Below the pieces are notes generated by a model, which searched no databases, was not told the origin of the DNA, and saw only the letters and a list, made by a program, of their open reading frames with translations. Positions 55,230 through 63,987 of a DNA stretch of 64,000 nt are shown here, piece by piece. Numbering within the stretch: the stretch's first letter is position 1; the number at the start of each line of letters is the position of its first letter. The position numbers were made by a program, and so were the translations under genes. The stretch comes from Paenibacillus silvestris. Lineage in GTDB: Bacteria; Bacillota; Bacilli; Paenibacillales; NBRC-103111. The stretch spans positions 1,277,065 through 1,341,064 of the forward strand of contig NZ_WTUZ01000022.1 of assembly GCF_009882985.1 (NCBI RefSeq). Reading direction: 5' to 3'.

Positions 55230-56963
55230 ATGAAAAAGAGCTTTATCGTTGTATCTGCCTTATTAACTGTAGGATCGCTGCTTTTATCCGCTTGCTCAGA
55301 TGATCAAGGGACTGCGTCGACGCAAGGCGGGAGCACACCAGCAGCGACCAATGCGAACCAAACAGCTGCACCGGTTAATGCACTGGCTGAGGTTAAAGCA
55401 GCGGATTTGTCCAAATTGCCGAACAGCGCCAAACAGCGTACGGATACGATCATCGTCGGCCTCACAGATCCAAGCGGCGCGTTCACTCCTTATTTCCATC
55501 AAAGCGGATATGACGGGAATGTTTCATCGTTGCTATACACGCCACTAGTTACGGTAGACAACAAAGGTGTTCCTACGCCTGGACTAGCAGAGAAATGGGA
55601 TGTATCCCCAGACAACTTAACGTACACTTACCATCTTCGCAAAGACTTGAAATTTAGCGACGGCACTCCGCTTACCGCTGAAGATGTTGCCTTTACCTGG
55701 ACGATTCTGCATGACAAAGCGTACGACGGTGATATGCAAGTCGATGTCTTGCACGTGAAGGGCGGCCAAGCTTACAAAGAGGGGAAAGCTACTAGCATAG
55801 AGGGCATTAAAGTCATCGATCCCCAGACGATCTCCGTTACTTTAGAACAACCGAATGCAACAGCGCTTTTGACGCTCGGCTCCGATGTGCTCTCCAAGGC
55901 CTATTACGGTAAGGATTATAAATTCGGCCAGCTGGATTACATCAAGAAGCTTCACGAAAAGCCAGTAGGTACGGGTCCGTACAAGCTTGAGAAATTCATG
56001 CCAGGGCAAGAAGTGCGCTTCGTGGCGAACGAGAACTATTTTGCCGGCAAAGCGAAAACAGAGCATTTTATTTATAAAACATCACAAGGCGACGCTTGGC
56101 AGTTTCTTGAAACTGGCGAAGTGGACTATGCTTCGTTCAGCGCAACAAAAGAAAACGTGGATAAGCTGAAGAAAATGGGCTTTGTCAACATTATTCCTTA
56201 TACACCGAGCACATATGGCTACATACAAGTGAATTTGGAGCATGACCAGCTCAAAGACAAGAAGGTTAGACAGGCGTTTGCTTATGGCATTGATCGCCAG
56301 AGTATTTATGTCGACGCTAATCAGGGCGCAGGAGAAATTGCTAATATCCCATCATCACCGATTTCATGGTCCTATACACAGGAGGGCATTAACCCTTACA
56401 AGTTCGATGTTGAAAAAGCCAAGCAGCTGCTCGACGAAGCGGGCTGGAAGCCTGGTGCAGACGGTATTCGCGAGAAAGATGGCAAACCATTGTCGATTCA
56501 TTTCCTCGGTTCCAAGAGTGCACAGACGGACAACTTTATTGCGATAACGACGGAATCATTCAAAGCGATAGGCGTCAAGTTCCAACCGGAGGTATTTGCC
56601 GATTTCAACGCACTTGTTTCCAAAGTGGAGAGCGGGGATTACGATATGGTCAGCTTCTCTACTTCCTTGATTACCGATCCATCGGACGGTTTACAGCCAT
56701 TCGTAGACGGTGAGATTAAAGGCTATAGCAACCCGAAATTCAAAGAATTATATGATAAAGGCTTGGCAACTATCGATATTGAAGAGCGCAAAAAAGTGTA
56801 CAAAGAAATTTATCAGCTGATGAATGACGAGTTGCCGGTCATCTTTACGAACTACAAGAAGACGGTCTATGGCTATAACGGTAGAATTGAGAATCTATCC
56901 GTAAGTCCATTTAATGGACTTTCCACGAGCTTGCCGAATTGGTCGTTGAGCAAACAACCATGA
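55230..56963 (+). CDS. Family 5 ABC transporter substrate-binding lipoprotein (Dpp/Opp-type)
   Basis: A 577-residue lipoprotein; the ATG at 55230 follows GGGAGGG, and an ATG 15 bases earlier lies within that site. The signal is MKKSFIVVSALLTVGSLLLS with lipobox LLSAC. Family 5 signatures are TPGLAEKWDVSPDNLTYTYH, LRKDLKFSDGTPLTAEDVAF and KKVRQAFAYGIDRQSIY. Members bind peptides, nickel, opines, glutathione or glycosides. Here two permeases and two ATPases follow in one operon. Substrate cannot be decided from sequence; the sulfur genes nearby leave a sulfur-containing peptide possible. Confidence 0.93.
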   Translation: MKKSFIVVSALLTVGSLLLSACSDDQGTASTQGGSTPAATNANQTAAPVNALAEVKAADLSKLPNSAKQRTDTIIVGLTDPSGAFTPYFHQSGYDGNVSSLLYTPLVTVDNKGVPTPGLAEKWDVSPDNLTYTYHLRKDLKFSDGTPLTAEDVAFTWTILHDKAYDGDMQVDVLHVKGGQAYKEGKATSIEGIKVIDPQTISVTLEQPNATALLTLGSDVLSKAYYGKDYKFGQLDYIKKLHEKPVGTGPYKLEKFMPGQEVRFVANENYFAGKAKTEHFIYKTSQGDAWQFLETGEVDYASFSATKENVDKLKKMGFVNIIPYTPSTYGYIQVNLEHDQLKDKKVRQAFAYGIDRQSIYVDANQGAGEIANIPSSPISWSYTQEGINPYKFDVEKAKQLLDEAGWKPGADGIREKDGKPLSIHFLGSKSAQTDNFIAITTESFKAIGVKFQPEVFADFNALVSKVESGDYDMVSFSTSLITDPSDGLQPFVDGEIKGYSNPKFKELYDKGLATIDIEERKKVYKEIYQLMNDELPVIFTNYKKTVYGYNGRIENLSVSPFNGLSTSLPNWSLSKQP

Positions 56964-57913
56964 GTACTTATTTAACGAAAAGATTTGTCTACATGATTGT
57001 CATTTTGATTGCTGCATCCTTTCTGATTTTTAGCTTGTATGCCTTGACACCGGGAGATTTCATTAGCGGTAATATCAAACTATCACCAGAACGGAAAGCG
57101 GAGCTACGGGAGATCTACGGATTGAACAAACCGCTATTGGAACGTTATGGCCTATGGATGAAACATGCGTTCCAAGGCGACTTTGGATTCTCGCTGGCCC
57201 AGCAGAAGCCAGTGCTCAAGCTTTTTAATGAGTATATATGGAATTCGTTCTTGCTAGCTATCGTCTCTACATTCCTGACATGGTTTATTGCTGTCATTGT
57301 TGGTGTTGTTGCAGCCTATAAGCAGTATTCCTGGTTTGATACGCTGGTCATGATCGGCATTTTCGCTGCCATGTCGATTCCGTCGTTTTTTATCGGGCTT
57401 TATTTGATAAAAATATTGGCGGTGGACCTGAAATGGGTGCCGCCGGGAGGCATGCTGACGACGGGCAGCAATGCAACGGGCTTTGCCTACTACTCAGAGG
57501 TTCTCCATCATATGCTGCTGCCTGTTATTGTCTTGACGTTACTTGGTCTAGGTTCACTAACTCGTTATTTCCGCAGCAATATGATCGAAGTTATTAAGCA
57601 AGACTACATCCGTACAGCTCGAGCAAAAGGGTTGAAAGAAGGCAAAGTGCTATTTACTCATGCGCTTCGCAATGCGCTGCTTCCGGCTATCACGCTGGTT
57701 GGCTTTGAACTGCCTGCTTTGTTCGGGGGTTCGTTAATCACGGAAAAAATATTCAATTGGCCAGGTATTGGACAGCTCTATATTCAATCCTTCTCGTTGA
57801 GAGACTATCCACTTCTGGTAGGTTTCACGATGTTCATCGCTATACTCACCGTCATCGGTACGCTGATATCGGATATTTTGTATCATATCGCCGATCCGCG
57901 AGTCCGATTATAG
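56960..57913 (+). CDS. DppB/OppB-type ABC transporter permease
   Basis: A 317-residue membrane protein with six hydrophobic segments. MSTYLTKRFVYMIVILIAAS at the head, LTPGDFISG, the EAA-type loop QDYIRTARAKGLKEGKVLFT and the IFNWPGIGQLYIQSFSLRDY segment are standard for DppB/OppB. Its ATG overlaps the TGA of the binding-protein gene by four bases, so translation is probably coupled. It pairs with the DppC-like permease that follows. Confidence 0.94.
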   Translation: MSTYLTKRFVYMIVILIAASFLIFSLYALTPGDFISGNIKLSPERKAELREIYGLNKPLLERYGLWMKHAFQGDFGFSLAQQKPVLKLFNEYIWNSFLLAIVSTFLTWFIAVIVGVVAAYKQYSWFDTLVMIGIFAAMSIPSFFIGLYLIKILAVDLKWVPPGGMLTTGSNATGFAYYSEVLHHMLLPVIVLTLLGLGSLTRYFRSNMIEVIKQDYIRTARAKGLKEGKVLFTHALRNALLPAITLVGFELPALFGGSLITEKIFNWPGIGQLYIQSFSLRDYPLLVGFTMFIAILTVIGTLISDILYHIADPRVRL

Positions 57914-57928
57914 AGGAGGAACATCGTT

Positions 57929-58801
57929 ATGGCATCATCATTATGGAGACAATCGTTCAGGCGTTTACTCAGAAATAAATTAGCTGTATTTGGCTTAATT
58001 GTCGTCGTGATTATGTTTCTAGCCTGCTTCTTGGGGCCATTATTCTCTCCCTATACGAATGGCAAAATTAATATGGCGATGATGAATAAGGCCCCAAGCT
58101 TGAAGCATTGGCTCGGAACCGATGGGTTAGGCCGTGATGTATTGACGCGAGTGCTGCAAGCCGGGCGCATTTCGTTAACGGTTGGACTAGCGTCAATGGT
58201 ACTATCTGTGGCGATTGGTACGCTTCTTGGAGCTATAGCGGGTTACTACAGAGGAATAGCAGATCAAATCATTATGCGGATCTCTGACTTGCTGTTAACC
58301 ATACCGCACTTGCCTTTATTGTTCATTTTTGGAGCCTTGCTTTCTGAATGGAAAGTACCCACAGGCAGCCGCATGTATATCGTTATGCTGATGCTCAGTA
58401 TCGTGGGTTGGCCGAGTCTTGCCCGCATGATTCGTGGCCAGATGCTCAGTCTTCGGGAAAGAGAATTCATGCAGGCGACCGTTGTTCTTGGTTTGCGTGA
58501 TCGCCGCAAATTGTTTAATCACTTGTTGCCTAATTTAATTCCGCTGCTCATCGTGATCGCTACGCTGAACATTGGGGGAGCCATCCTAAGCGAGTCGGTG
58601 CTTAGCTTCTTCGGACTCGGGGTTATGCCGCCAACCCCTACATGGGGCAATATGATCGATGCAGCGAATAATTTGATCGATTTTCAGGAGCGGCCATGGC
58701 TATGGATTCCGCCAGGCTTCTCGATTTTTATTACAGTTATAGCCATTAACATATTCGGTGATGGTCTGCGTGACGTGCTGGATCCGAAACAGAAAAGGTA
58801 G
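57929..58801 (+). CDS. DppC/OppC-type ABC transporter permease
   Basis: A 290-residue membrane protein with six hydrophobic segments. It begins SLWRQSFRRLLRNKLAVFGL, then HWLGTDGLGRDVLTRVLQAG, the hallmark of DppC/OppC, and carries the loop REREFMQATVVLGLRDRRKL. The end LRDVLDPKQKR is also typical. AGGAGG precedes the ATG. It is the second membrane subunit of the importer. Confidence 0.94.
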   Translation: MASSLWRQSFRRLLRNKLAVFGLIVVVIMFLACFLGPLFSPYTNGKINMAMMNKAPSLKHWLGTDGLGRDVLTRVLQAGRISLTVGLASMVLSVAIGTLLGAIAGYYRGIADQIIMRISDLLLTIPHLPLLFIFGALLSEWKVPTGSRMYIVMLMLSIVGWPSLARMIRGQMLSLREREFMQATVVLGLRDRRKLFNHLLPNLIPLLIVIATLNIGGAILSESVLSFFGLGVMPPTPTWGNMIDAANNLIDFQERPWLWIPPGFSIFITVIAINIFGDGLRDVLDPKQKR

Positions 58802-58815
58802 GTGACCTGCATCCG

Positions 58816-59799
58816 ATGAGTGATCTGCTTGAGATAGAACACCTACGAACTTATTTTCAAACGGAGGGTGGCGTCGTCAAAGCGGTTGACGATGTAAGCC
58901 TGCATGTAAGGCAAGGAGAAACCGTTTGTATTGTCGGCGAATCCGGAAGTGGCAAAAGCATTACCGCTTTGTCTGTCATGGGGTTAATTGAAGGACCGGC
59001 GGGCAAGGTCGCTGGCGGCAAGATTTCTTTCCAAGGCGAGAATTTGCTGAACTTTAACAAAAGTCAGCTTCGAGCAATCCGTGGCAAGGAAATCGCCATG
59101 ATTTTCCAAGAGCCGATGTCCTCGCTGAATCCAGTGTTGACCATAGGTCAACAACTGATGGAGCCGCTTATTGAGCATCAGAAGTTAAGCAGGAAGCAAG
59201 CCAAAGAGCGAACAATCGCGTTGATCGACAAGGTCGGGATCTCACGGGCTGAGCAAATATTCGGGAGTTATCCGCACGAGTTAAGCGGCGGCATGCTGCA
59301 GCGAATCATGATTGCGATCGCGATTTCCTGTGGTCCGAAGCTGCTTATCGCCGATGAGCCAACGACTGCACTTGATGTAACCATCCAAGCGCAGATTCTG
59401 GATCTGCTCAGGCTTTTCAAAGATGAGGCTCAAATGTCTATTCTCTTAATTACGCATGATCTGGGTGTGGTTGCGGAGATGGCGGACTATGTGGTTGTTA
59501 TGTACGTCGGTAAAGTCGTCGAAGAAGGAGAGGTTGTCGAGCTCTTTCAGAATCCGCAGCATCCTTACACACGAGGGCTTTTAAAATCGAAGCCGGTGAT
59601 CAATCAGCGGCTGGAGGAGTTATACTCCATTCCTGGACAGGTGCCCAATCCGCTCGAACTGAGAGAGTCGTGTTATTTCCATGATCGTTGTGAGCACTGC
59701 ATGGACATCTGCCGGATCAAGTCTCCTCCTTTAAAGGAAGTTGCAAAAGGGCAAAAAGCCGCCTGCTGGCTGTATGAGGAGGCGATGAATCGTGTCTGA
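58816..59799 (+). CDS. DppD/OppD-type ABC transporter ATPase
   Basis: A 327-residue ATPase. Walker A is GESGSGKS, the Q-loop MIFQEPMSSLNPV, the signature LSGGMLQRIMIAIA and Walker B LLIADEPTTALDV, with LITHDLGVVAEMADYVVVMY after it. The C-terminus has the cysteine-bearing oligopeptide-transporter tail (CYFHDRCEHCMDICR), where related proteins bind an iron-sulfur cluster or a metal. It ends 8 bases inside the next ATPase gene. Confidence 0.94.
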   Translation: MSDLLEIEHLRTYFQTEGGVVKAVDDVSLHVRQGETVCIVGESGSGKSITALSVMGLIEGPAGKVAGGKISFQGENLLNFNKSQLRAIRGKEIAMIFQEPMSSLNPVLTIGQQLMEPLIEHQKLSRKQAKERTIALIDKVGISRAEQIFGSYPHELSGGMLQRIMIAIAISCGPKLLIADEPTTALDVTIQAQILDLLRLFKDEAQMSILLITHDLGVVAEMADYVVVMYVGKVVEEGEVVELFQNPQHPYTRGLLKSKPVINQRLEELYSIPGQVPNPLELRESCYFHDRCEHCMDICRIKSPPLKEVAKGQKAACWLYEEAMNRV

Positions 59800-60757
59800 G
59801 CCACTATTAAGTGTGCATGATTTGAAAAAATACTTTCCAATTAAATCCGGATTACTGAACAGAACTGTTGGCCATGTGAAAGCTGTTGATGGCATCAGTT
59901 TAGAGCTTGGGCCAGGAGAAACATTTGGTCTAGTCGGCGAGTCAGGCAGTGGAAAAAGCACGGTTGGACGTACGATTCTTCGTCTGACAGAGAAGACGGC
60001 TGGGGAAGTGAAGTTCAAGGGGATTGATCTGCACAAGCTGCCAAGCGATGAACTGCGAAAGCTGCGTCCCAAGATGCAGCTCATTTTCCAAGACCCGTAC
60101 AGCTCACTGAACCCTCGAGTCAGAGTCGGTGAGGCCATTGGTGAAGCGCTGCTTGATCATGGTCTCGTGCCTAAGGAAGAAATCAGGGATCGCGTGCTCG
60201 AAGTGCTGGAATCCTGCGGTCTATCGAGCTATCATATTGATCGTTTCCCGCATGAGTTCTCCGGAGGGCAGCGTCAGCGGATCGGCATCGCTCGTGCACT
60301 TGTGTTGAAACCGGAGTTGATCATCGCCGACGAGCCAGTCTCCGCCTTGGACGTATCCATTCAAGCGCAGATCATCAACTTGTTTCGCAAGCTGCAGGAG
60401 ACGCGGGATTTATCCTACCTGTTCATTTCTCATGATCTCAGTGTGGTCGAGCATCTCTGCAACCGAATCGGGGTCATGTATCTTGGATCTATGGTGGAGA
60501 CAGCTTCGAGGGACGAACTGTTCCGTAATCCGCTCCATCCTTATACCAAAGCACTGCTGTCCGCAATTCCCGTCCCCATCCCTAAATTAAAGCGCGAGAG
60601 AATCCTGTTAAAAGGTGATATTCCAAACCCGGCGAACCCGCCTTCAGGCTGCAAGTTCCATACAAGGTGCCCTTATGCAACCGCCGTATGTAAGGAACAA
60701 GTGCCTGCATTCCGAGATGTGGGGGGAAACCATTTCGTTGCTTGTCATTTGGTGTAA
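59792..60757 (+). CDS. DppF/OppF-type ABC transporter ATPase
   Basis: A 321-residue ATPase starting with GTG (GAGGAGG upstream) and overlapping its partner by 8 bases. Walker A is GESGSGKST, the Q-loop LIFQDPYSSLNPR, the signature FSGGQRQRIGIARALVLKPE and Walker B LIIADEPVSALDV. The tail contains CKFHTRCPYATAVC, again the cysteine motif of this subfamily. It forms the heterodimer that powers the importer. Confidence 0.94.
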   Translation: MSEPLLSVHDLKKYFPIKSGLLNRTVGHVKAVDGISLELGPGETFGLVGESGSGKSTVGRTILRLTEKTAGEVKFKGIDLHKLPSDELRKLRPKMQLIFQDPYSSLNPRVRVGEAIGEALLDHGLVPKEEIRDRVLEVLESCGLSSYHIDRFPHEFSGGQRQRIGIARALVLKPELIIADEPVSALDVSIQAQIINLFRKLQETRDLSYLFISHDLSVVEHLCNRIGVMYLGSMVETASRDELFRNPLHPYTKALLSAIPVPIPKLKRERILLKGDIPNPANPPSGCKFHTRCPYATAVCKEQVPAFRDVGGNHFVACHLV

Positions 60758-60793
60758 AGGATCTAACTTATGCATGAGAAATGAGGGGAGTAC

Positions 60794-61246
60794 ATGCCGA
60801 TCGTTAAGTTACCGCAACCTTATGCGCTGCGACTGGAAATGTTACGCGCCAAAGGGTATTCGAAACCTGAAATAGCTGAGATCGTAGAACGAAACAATGA
60901 GGCGGAGCTAGAAGGATTAGTCGATACCGTGGTGAATTGGGAAGGTTTTATGACTTACAGCACTGAGCATAAGGAAACCTTATTATCGGCAATAAACGAT
61001 GGCTACCAATTCAGCTTTATCACGTTCGGCGGCATTCAGAATTTACTTAGAATCAAGTTTAATAAACTTGAGGGGGAAGACTACGACATTGTAGAGTCTA
61101 CCTTTCAAAATGTGATGCTTAGCGCGGAACAATTTCAATTGTTTAGATTTCTTGTCCCTAATCATTGGAAAATGAGCGTTTTCCCATACAACAGTGAGAA
61201 TGGGGAAGAAAGAGCCAGGGTTCATGTGAATATAAGACTACAATGA
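60794..61246 (+). CDS. Uncharacterised 150-residue protein
   Basis: Not recognised. GAGGGGAG precedes the ATG, and it follows the importer ATPase by 36 bases, so it may be read from the same transcript. The first 50 residues (LRLEMLRAKGYSKPEIAEIV, then ERNNEAELEGL) look like a helix-turn-helix or small helical domain. The remainder is mixed alpha/beta with a patch of aromatic residues (LFRFLVPNHWKMSVFPYN). It has no signal peptide or membrane segment. A terminator follows. Confidence 0.75.
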   Translation: MPIVKLPQPYALRLEMLRAKGYSKPEIAEIVERNNEAELEGLVDTVVNWEGFMTYSTEHKETLLSAINDGYQFSFITFGGIQNLLRIKFNKLEGEDYDIVESTFQNVMLSAEQFQLFRFLVPNHWKMSVFPYNSENGEERARVHVNIRLQ

Positions 61247-61255
61247 AGTCAGAAA

Positions 61256-61295
61256 CTAAAAACGGAGCGCCGCGGAATGCGGGCTCCGTTTTGTC
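61256..61295 (+). terminator. Rho-independent terminator, second copy of the CGGAG family
   Basis: AAAACGGAG pairs with CTCCGTTTT around GCGCCGCGGAATGCGGG, followed by T-rich sequence. It is nearly the same as 19871-19913 and could also stop the convergent GNAT gene. Confidence 0.88.
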
Positions 61296-61302
61296 ATTTT
61301 AT

Positions 61303-62091
61303 TTACCCAAGATAATACCCAATCTCAACCTCATCCTGGAATCCAAGTTTCCGATAAATGCCCAGCCCTATTTCGCTGGATTGAAGCACGGCGAGAGCAG
61401 CGCCAGCGGCTTTTGCTTCGCGAATGGCATAAGCGGTCAAAGCGCTGCCGATACCCAGGCCTCTGTACGCTTCCAAAGTGGCGACGTTATAGATTCCGAT
61501 GGTCTCACCGTTATAGAAAGCAGAAGCTGCGCCAACGGGACGACCATCTAGAAAAGCGAAGTAATGACGACAGATAGGTTGCTCGCCGAATCCGGATGAT
61601 TCGTTAAAATGTGTAATCACTTCCCCAATTTCTCCATGAAGACCAAATGGGGGAAGTACAATCTCCCTAAATGAGGTGAAGTCCGATTTCGCTTGCACCC
61701 ATTTGATAGCGAAGTCAGGAATTGTGGGATCCGAATACGTCCAATCTGCCAGGTTGAGCGCCATGCCCGTGAAGCTGGCTGCCCTTTTCAATCCTTTTTC
61801 TTCTAAGGCACGCTCCAAATCCTGATTACCGGCGTCATGCGACCATGTCAGCCAAGATAATAGACGATTTCGTTCTTTGTACTGCGCAATGATCTGGCCG
61901 ATTTCATTTAAGCTGCTTTCGGGTGATGCTCCTATATAGGAAACAACTTGGTTGCCTAGCGGATGAGCGAGATCCGATTCATACCGTATGACCCTTGGCG
62001 AACGCTCGAATGTGATACGGGAGCAGGAAAGGCTTAATTGCTCTCTATTATAGATCAAGTGCTGCTTGATTGCTTCAGGAATGCTGTTCAT
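61303..62091 (-). CDS. GNAT-family N-acetyltransferase, copy 1
   Basis: A 262-residue protein with a C-terminal GNAT domain. The acetyl-CoA loop is EAYRGLGIGSALTAYAIREA, after GETIGIYNVATL, and the end YRKLGFQDEVEIGYYLG is typical. The N-terminal half is a second, diverged domain of unknown role. It is clearly homologous over the full length to the neighbour at 62105, which has the same number of residues. Both are transcribed on the minus strand, this one second. AGAGG precedes the ATG. The acceptor substrate is unknown. Confidence 0.9.
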   Translation of the reverse strand: MNSIPEAIKQHLIYNREQLSLSCSRITFERSPRVIRYESDLAHPLGNQVVSYIGASPESSLNEIGQIIAQYKERNRLLSWLTWSHDAGNQDLERALEEKGLKRAASFTGMALNLADWTYSDPTIPDFAIKWVQAKSDFTSFREIVLPPFGLHGEIGEVITHFNESSGFGEQPICRHYFAFLDGRPVGAASAFYNGETIGIYNVATLEAYRGLGIGSALTAYAIREAKAAGAALAVLQSSEIGLGIYRKLGFQDEVEIGYYLG

Positions 62092-62104
62092 GAATTAGCC
62101 TCTG

Positions 62105-62893
62105 TTATCCTATATAAAAATCGATGATGACCTCTTCTTTGAATCCGAGTGCTCGATACACGCTAACTCCCATGTCGCTTGACTGCAATACGGCTTGCTT
62201 ACTGCCGGCGGCTTGTCCTTCCCGAATAGCATGGGCTGTCAAAGCACTTCCGATGCCTCTGCGGCGGAATTCTTCCGATGTAGCAACATTGTAAATACCT
62301 AGCGTTTCTCCGTCTTGAAAGGCGGTAACAACGCCGGCAGGACGGCCATCCAGGAACCCGACATAATGGCGTAATGGGGCATGTTCACCGATTCCTAGTA
62401 CGGCGTTAACTTGTGTAAATGCATCGCCAAGTTCTCCTTGCAAGCCGAAAGCAGGGAGCGCAATCTCTTTGAACCATGACAGTTCCGAATTTGCTAGGAT
62501 AGGCTTGATGACAAAGCTAGGGATGGCTGGAGCTTGATAGGTCCAATCTTCAAGGGAGAGTGCCATACCAGGGGAGTGACCGGACTTTTTAAGTCCTTGT
62601 TCCTCTAGTACGCTGGCCAGCTCGGCAGCGTCACTGTCATGCGACCAGTTGAGCCAAGAGAAAGGAAGCTTCGATGACTTATAATGGCTGGCGATCGATG
62701 CGATGTCGCTCAAAGCATCTTCGGCTTGCAATCCTTTATAAGCGATAATGCGATTGAACAGCGAATGAGCGAGATCGCTTTCGTAACGAACCACTTGCGG
62801 TGCCTTCACGTATGTCATGCGAGGACTGGAGTCACTCATTAGCTTCATAATATGAATCATGTTTTGTTTAATCAATTCTGGAGTGCTTATCAT
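62105..62893 (-). CDS. GNAT-family N-acetyltransferase, copy 2
   Basis: A 262-residue paralogue of the protein at 61303. Its acetyl-CoA loop is EFRRRGIGSALTAHAIREGQ, after GETLGIYNVATS, and it ends YRALGFKEEVIIDFYIG. Thirteen bases separate the two genes, so they form a tandem duplication and probably one transcript. GAGGT precedes the ATG. The differences are spread along the whole length, so the duplication is not recent. Function beyond acetyl transfer cannot be stated. Confidence 0.9.
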   Translation of the reverse strand: MISTPELIKQNMIHIMKLMSDSSPRMTYVKAPQVVRYESDLAHSLFNRIIAYKGLQAEDALSDIASIASHYKSSKLPFSWLNWSHDSDAAELASVLEEQGLKKSGHSPGMALSLEDWTYQAPAIPSFVIKPILANSELSWFKEIALPAFGLQGELGDAFTQVNAVLGIGEHAPLRHYVGFLDGRPAGVVTAFQDGETLGIYNVATSEEFRRRGIGSALTAHAIREGQAAGSKQAVLQSSDMGVSVYRALGFKEEVIIDFYIG

Positions 62894-63165
62894 GGTTTGA
62901 CCTCACTTGGTAAGAGATTAACCGCCATCGATCTGTGGAGGTTTGCATGCTGAAATTGCACTTCATCATTGTAAATCTTAGAATTTCATCAAACAAATAA
63001 CGAAATCGCATGAATGGTATAAGTATTTTTATTCATAGCTTATTGATCTTCCTGCACGGATGTCGGGCCTCATAACCTTTCTTTATGTCTCCCCCAACAT
63101 ACCTGTAGTACAATCCACAGCGCCTGAGTGTTAAAGTAGCTTTACCGCCGAAACAACAGGCGAAT

Positions 63166-63215
63166 CGAATGTAGCTGCTGTCCTGTAATTAAAAATATAG
63201 CCACATTCGTTTTTT
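63166..63215 (+). terminator. Terminator-like hairpin in a gene-free region
   Basis: CGAATGT (63166-63172) pairs with ACATTCG (63203-63209), with AGCT/AGCC partly extending the stem, and six T residues follow. No protein gene lies upstream on this strand, so it may end a small RNA or act in a leader. Confidence 0.5.
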
Positions 63216-63228
63216 AGATGTGTAATAA

Positions 63229-63288
63229 GCGTCTTAGAGGCAATAATATCATTCGTAAGTCAGTTCCAGATGGATGTTGCTAAGACGC
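63229..63288 (+). promoter_or_regulatory. Inverted repeat in the probable leader of the DJ-1/PfpI gene
   Basis: GCGTCTTAG (63229-63237) and CTAAGACGC (63280-63288) are perfect complements 42 bases apart, 40 bases before the start codon. The stem could shape the 5' leader. No known riboswitch class was recognised. Confidence 0.4.
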
Positions 63289-63327
63289 AGAACGGAACCA
63301 ATACTTTAGTTTGAGGGGGAAATGATA

Positions 63328-63987
63328 ATGACAAAACGTGTTCTAGTCGTAGTTACGACTGCCGATAAAATAAATGAGATTGAGCGCACAGGCCTATGGC
63401 TATCAGAATTTGTAGAACCTTATAACGCTTTTACCAAGGAAGGATATGAGGTGACTATAGCAAGCCCACTGGGTGGAAAGGTACCTCTGGATCATAGAAG
63501 TTTGGAAGGCGCGTCGCAAGAATTGTTAGATATGGGCAAATATTTGCAAGATACGATCAAGCTGGAAAACGTGGATGATATTCATGCTTATGATGCCATC
63601 TTCATTCCTGGTGGTCACGGCACTATGTTTGATATGCCGGACAACGAGATTCTTCAGTCGATGATCCGCACCTTATATGAAGCCGGCAAAATCGTTGCTG
63701 CCGTGTGCCACGGTCCTGCAGCCCTTGTAGGGGTGAAGCTATCGGATGGTACGCCACTTGTAGCAGGCAAAACGATTGCGGCTTTTACCGATGATGAAGA
63801 GAAAGAAACGACTCTAGATAAATACATGCCATTTTTACTAGAAACACGCCTTCGCGAATTGGGAGCTAATGTGGTCTGGTCACCGAACTGGACAGATAAT
63901 GTTCAAGTAGATGGGAATCTCATTACAAGTCAAAATCCACAATCGGCAGAAAGTGCCGCGCAAGCCGTAATTCGTCAACTAAATTAA
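63328..63987 (+). CDS. DJ-1/PfpI-family protein (class I glutamine amidotransferase-like)
   Basis: A 219-residue protein from the ATG at 63328, which lies 8 bases after GAGGGGG; an ATG 6 bases earlier is too close to that site. The nucleophile elbow is AAVCHGPAALVG, with the reactive cysteine, and a glutamate lies in the early segment DKINEIERTGLWLSEF. IFIPGGHGTMFDMPDN is the family's glycine-rich turn. Members of this size (Hsp31-like, YdeA-like) act as glyoxalase III-type hydratases, deglycases or stress chaperones; the exact role is uncertain. It is alone on its transcript as far as the window shows. Confidence 0.9.
   Translation: MTKRVLVVVTTADKINEIERTGLWLSEFVEPYNAFTKEGYEVTIASPLGGKVPLDHRSLEGASQELLDMGKYLQDTIKLENVDDIHAYDAIFIPGGHGTMFDMPDNEILQSMIRTLYEAGKIVAAVCHGPAALVGVKLSDGTPLVAGKTIAAFTDDEEKETTLDKYMPFLLETRLRELGANVVWSPNWTDNVQVDGNLITSQNPQSAESAAQAVIRQLN

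Larger units (their letters stand above)
62894..63327. other. Intergenic region before the DJ-1/PfpI gene
   Basis: About 430 bases without a supported gene, between divergent genes. It contains a terminator-like hairpin (63166-63215), a 9-bp inverted repeat (63229-63288) and the ribosome binding site of the next gene. The terminator-like hairpin has no coding gene before it, so a short untranslated RNA is possible. Confidence 0.55.
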
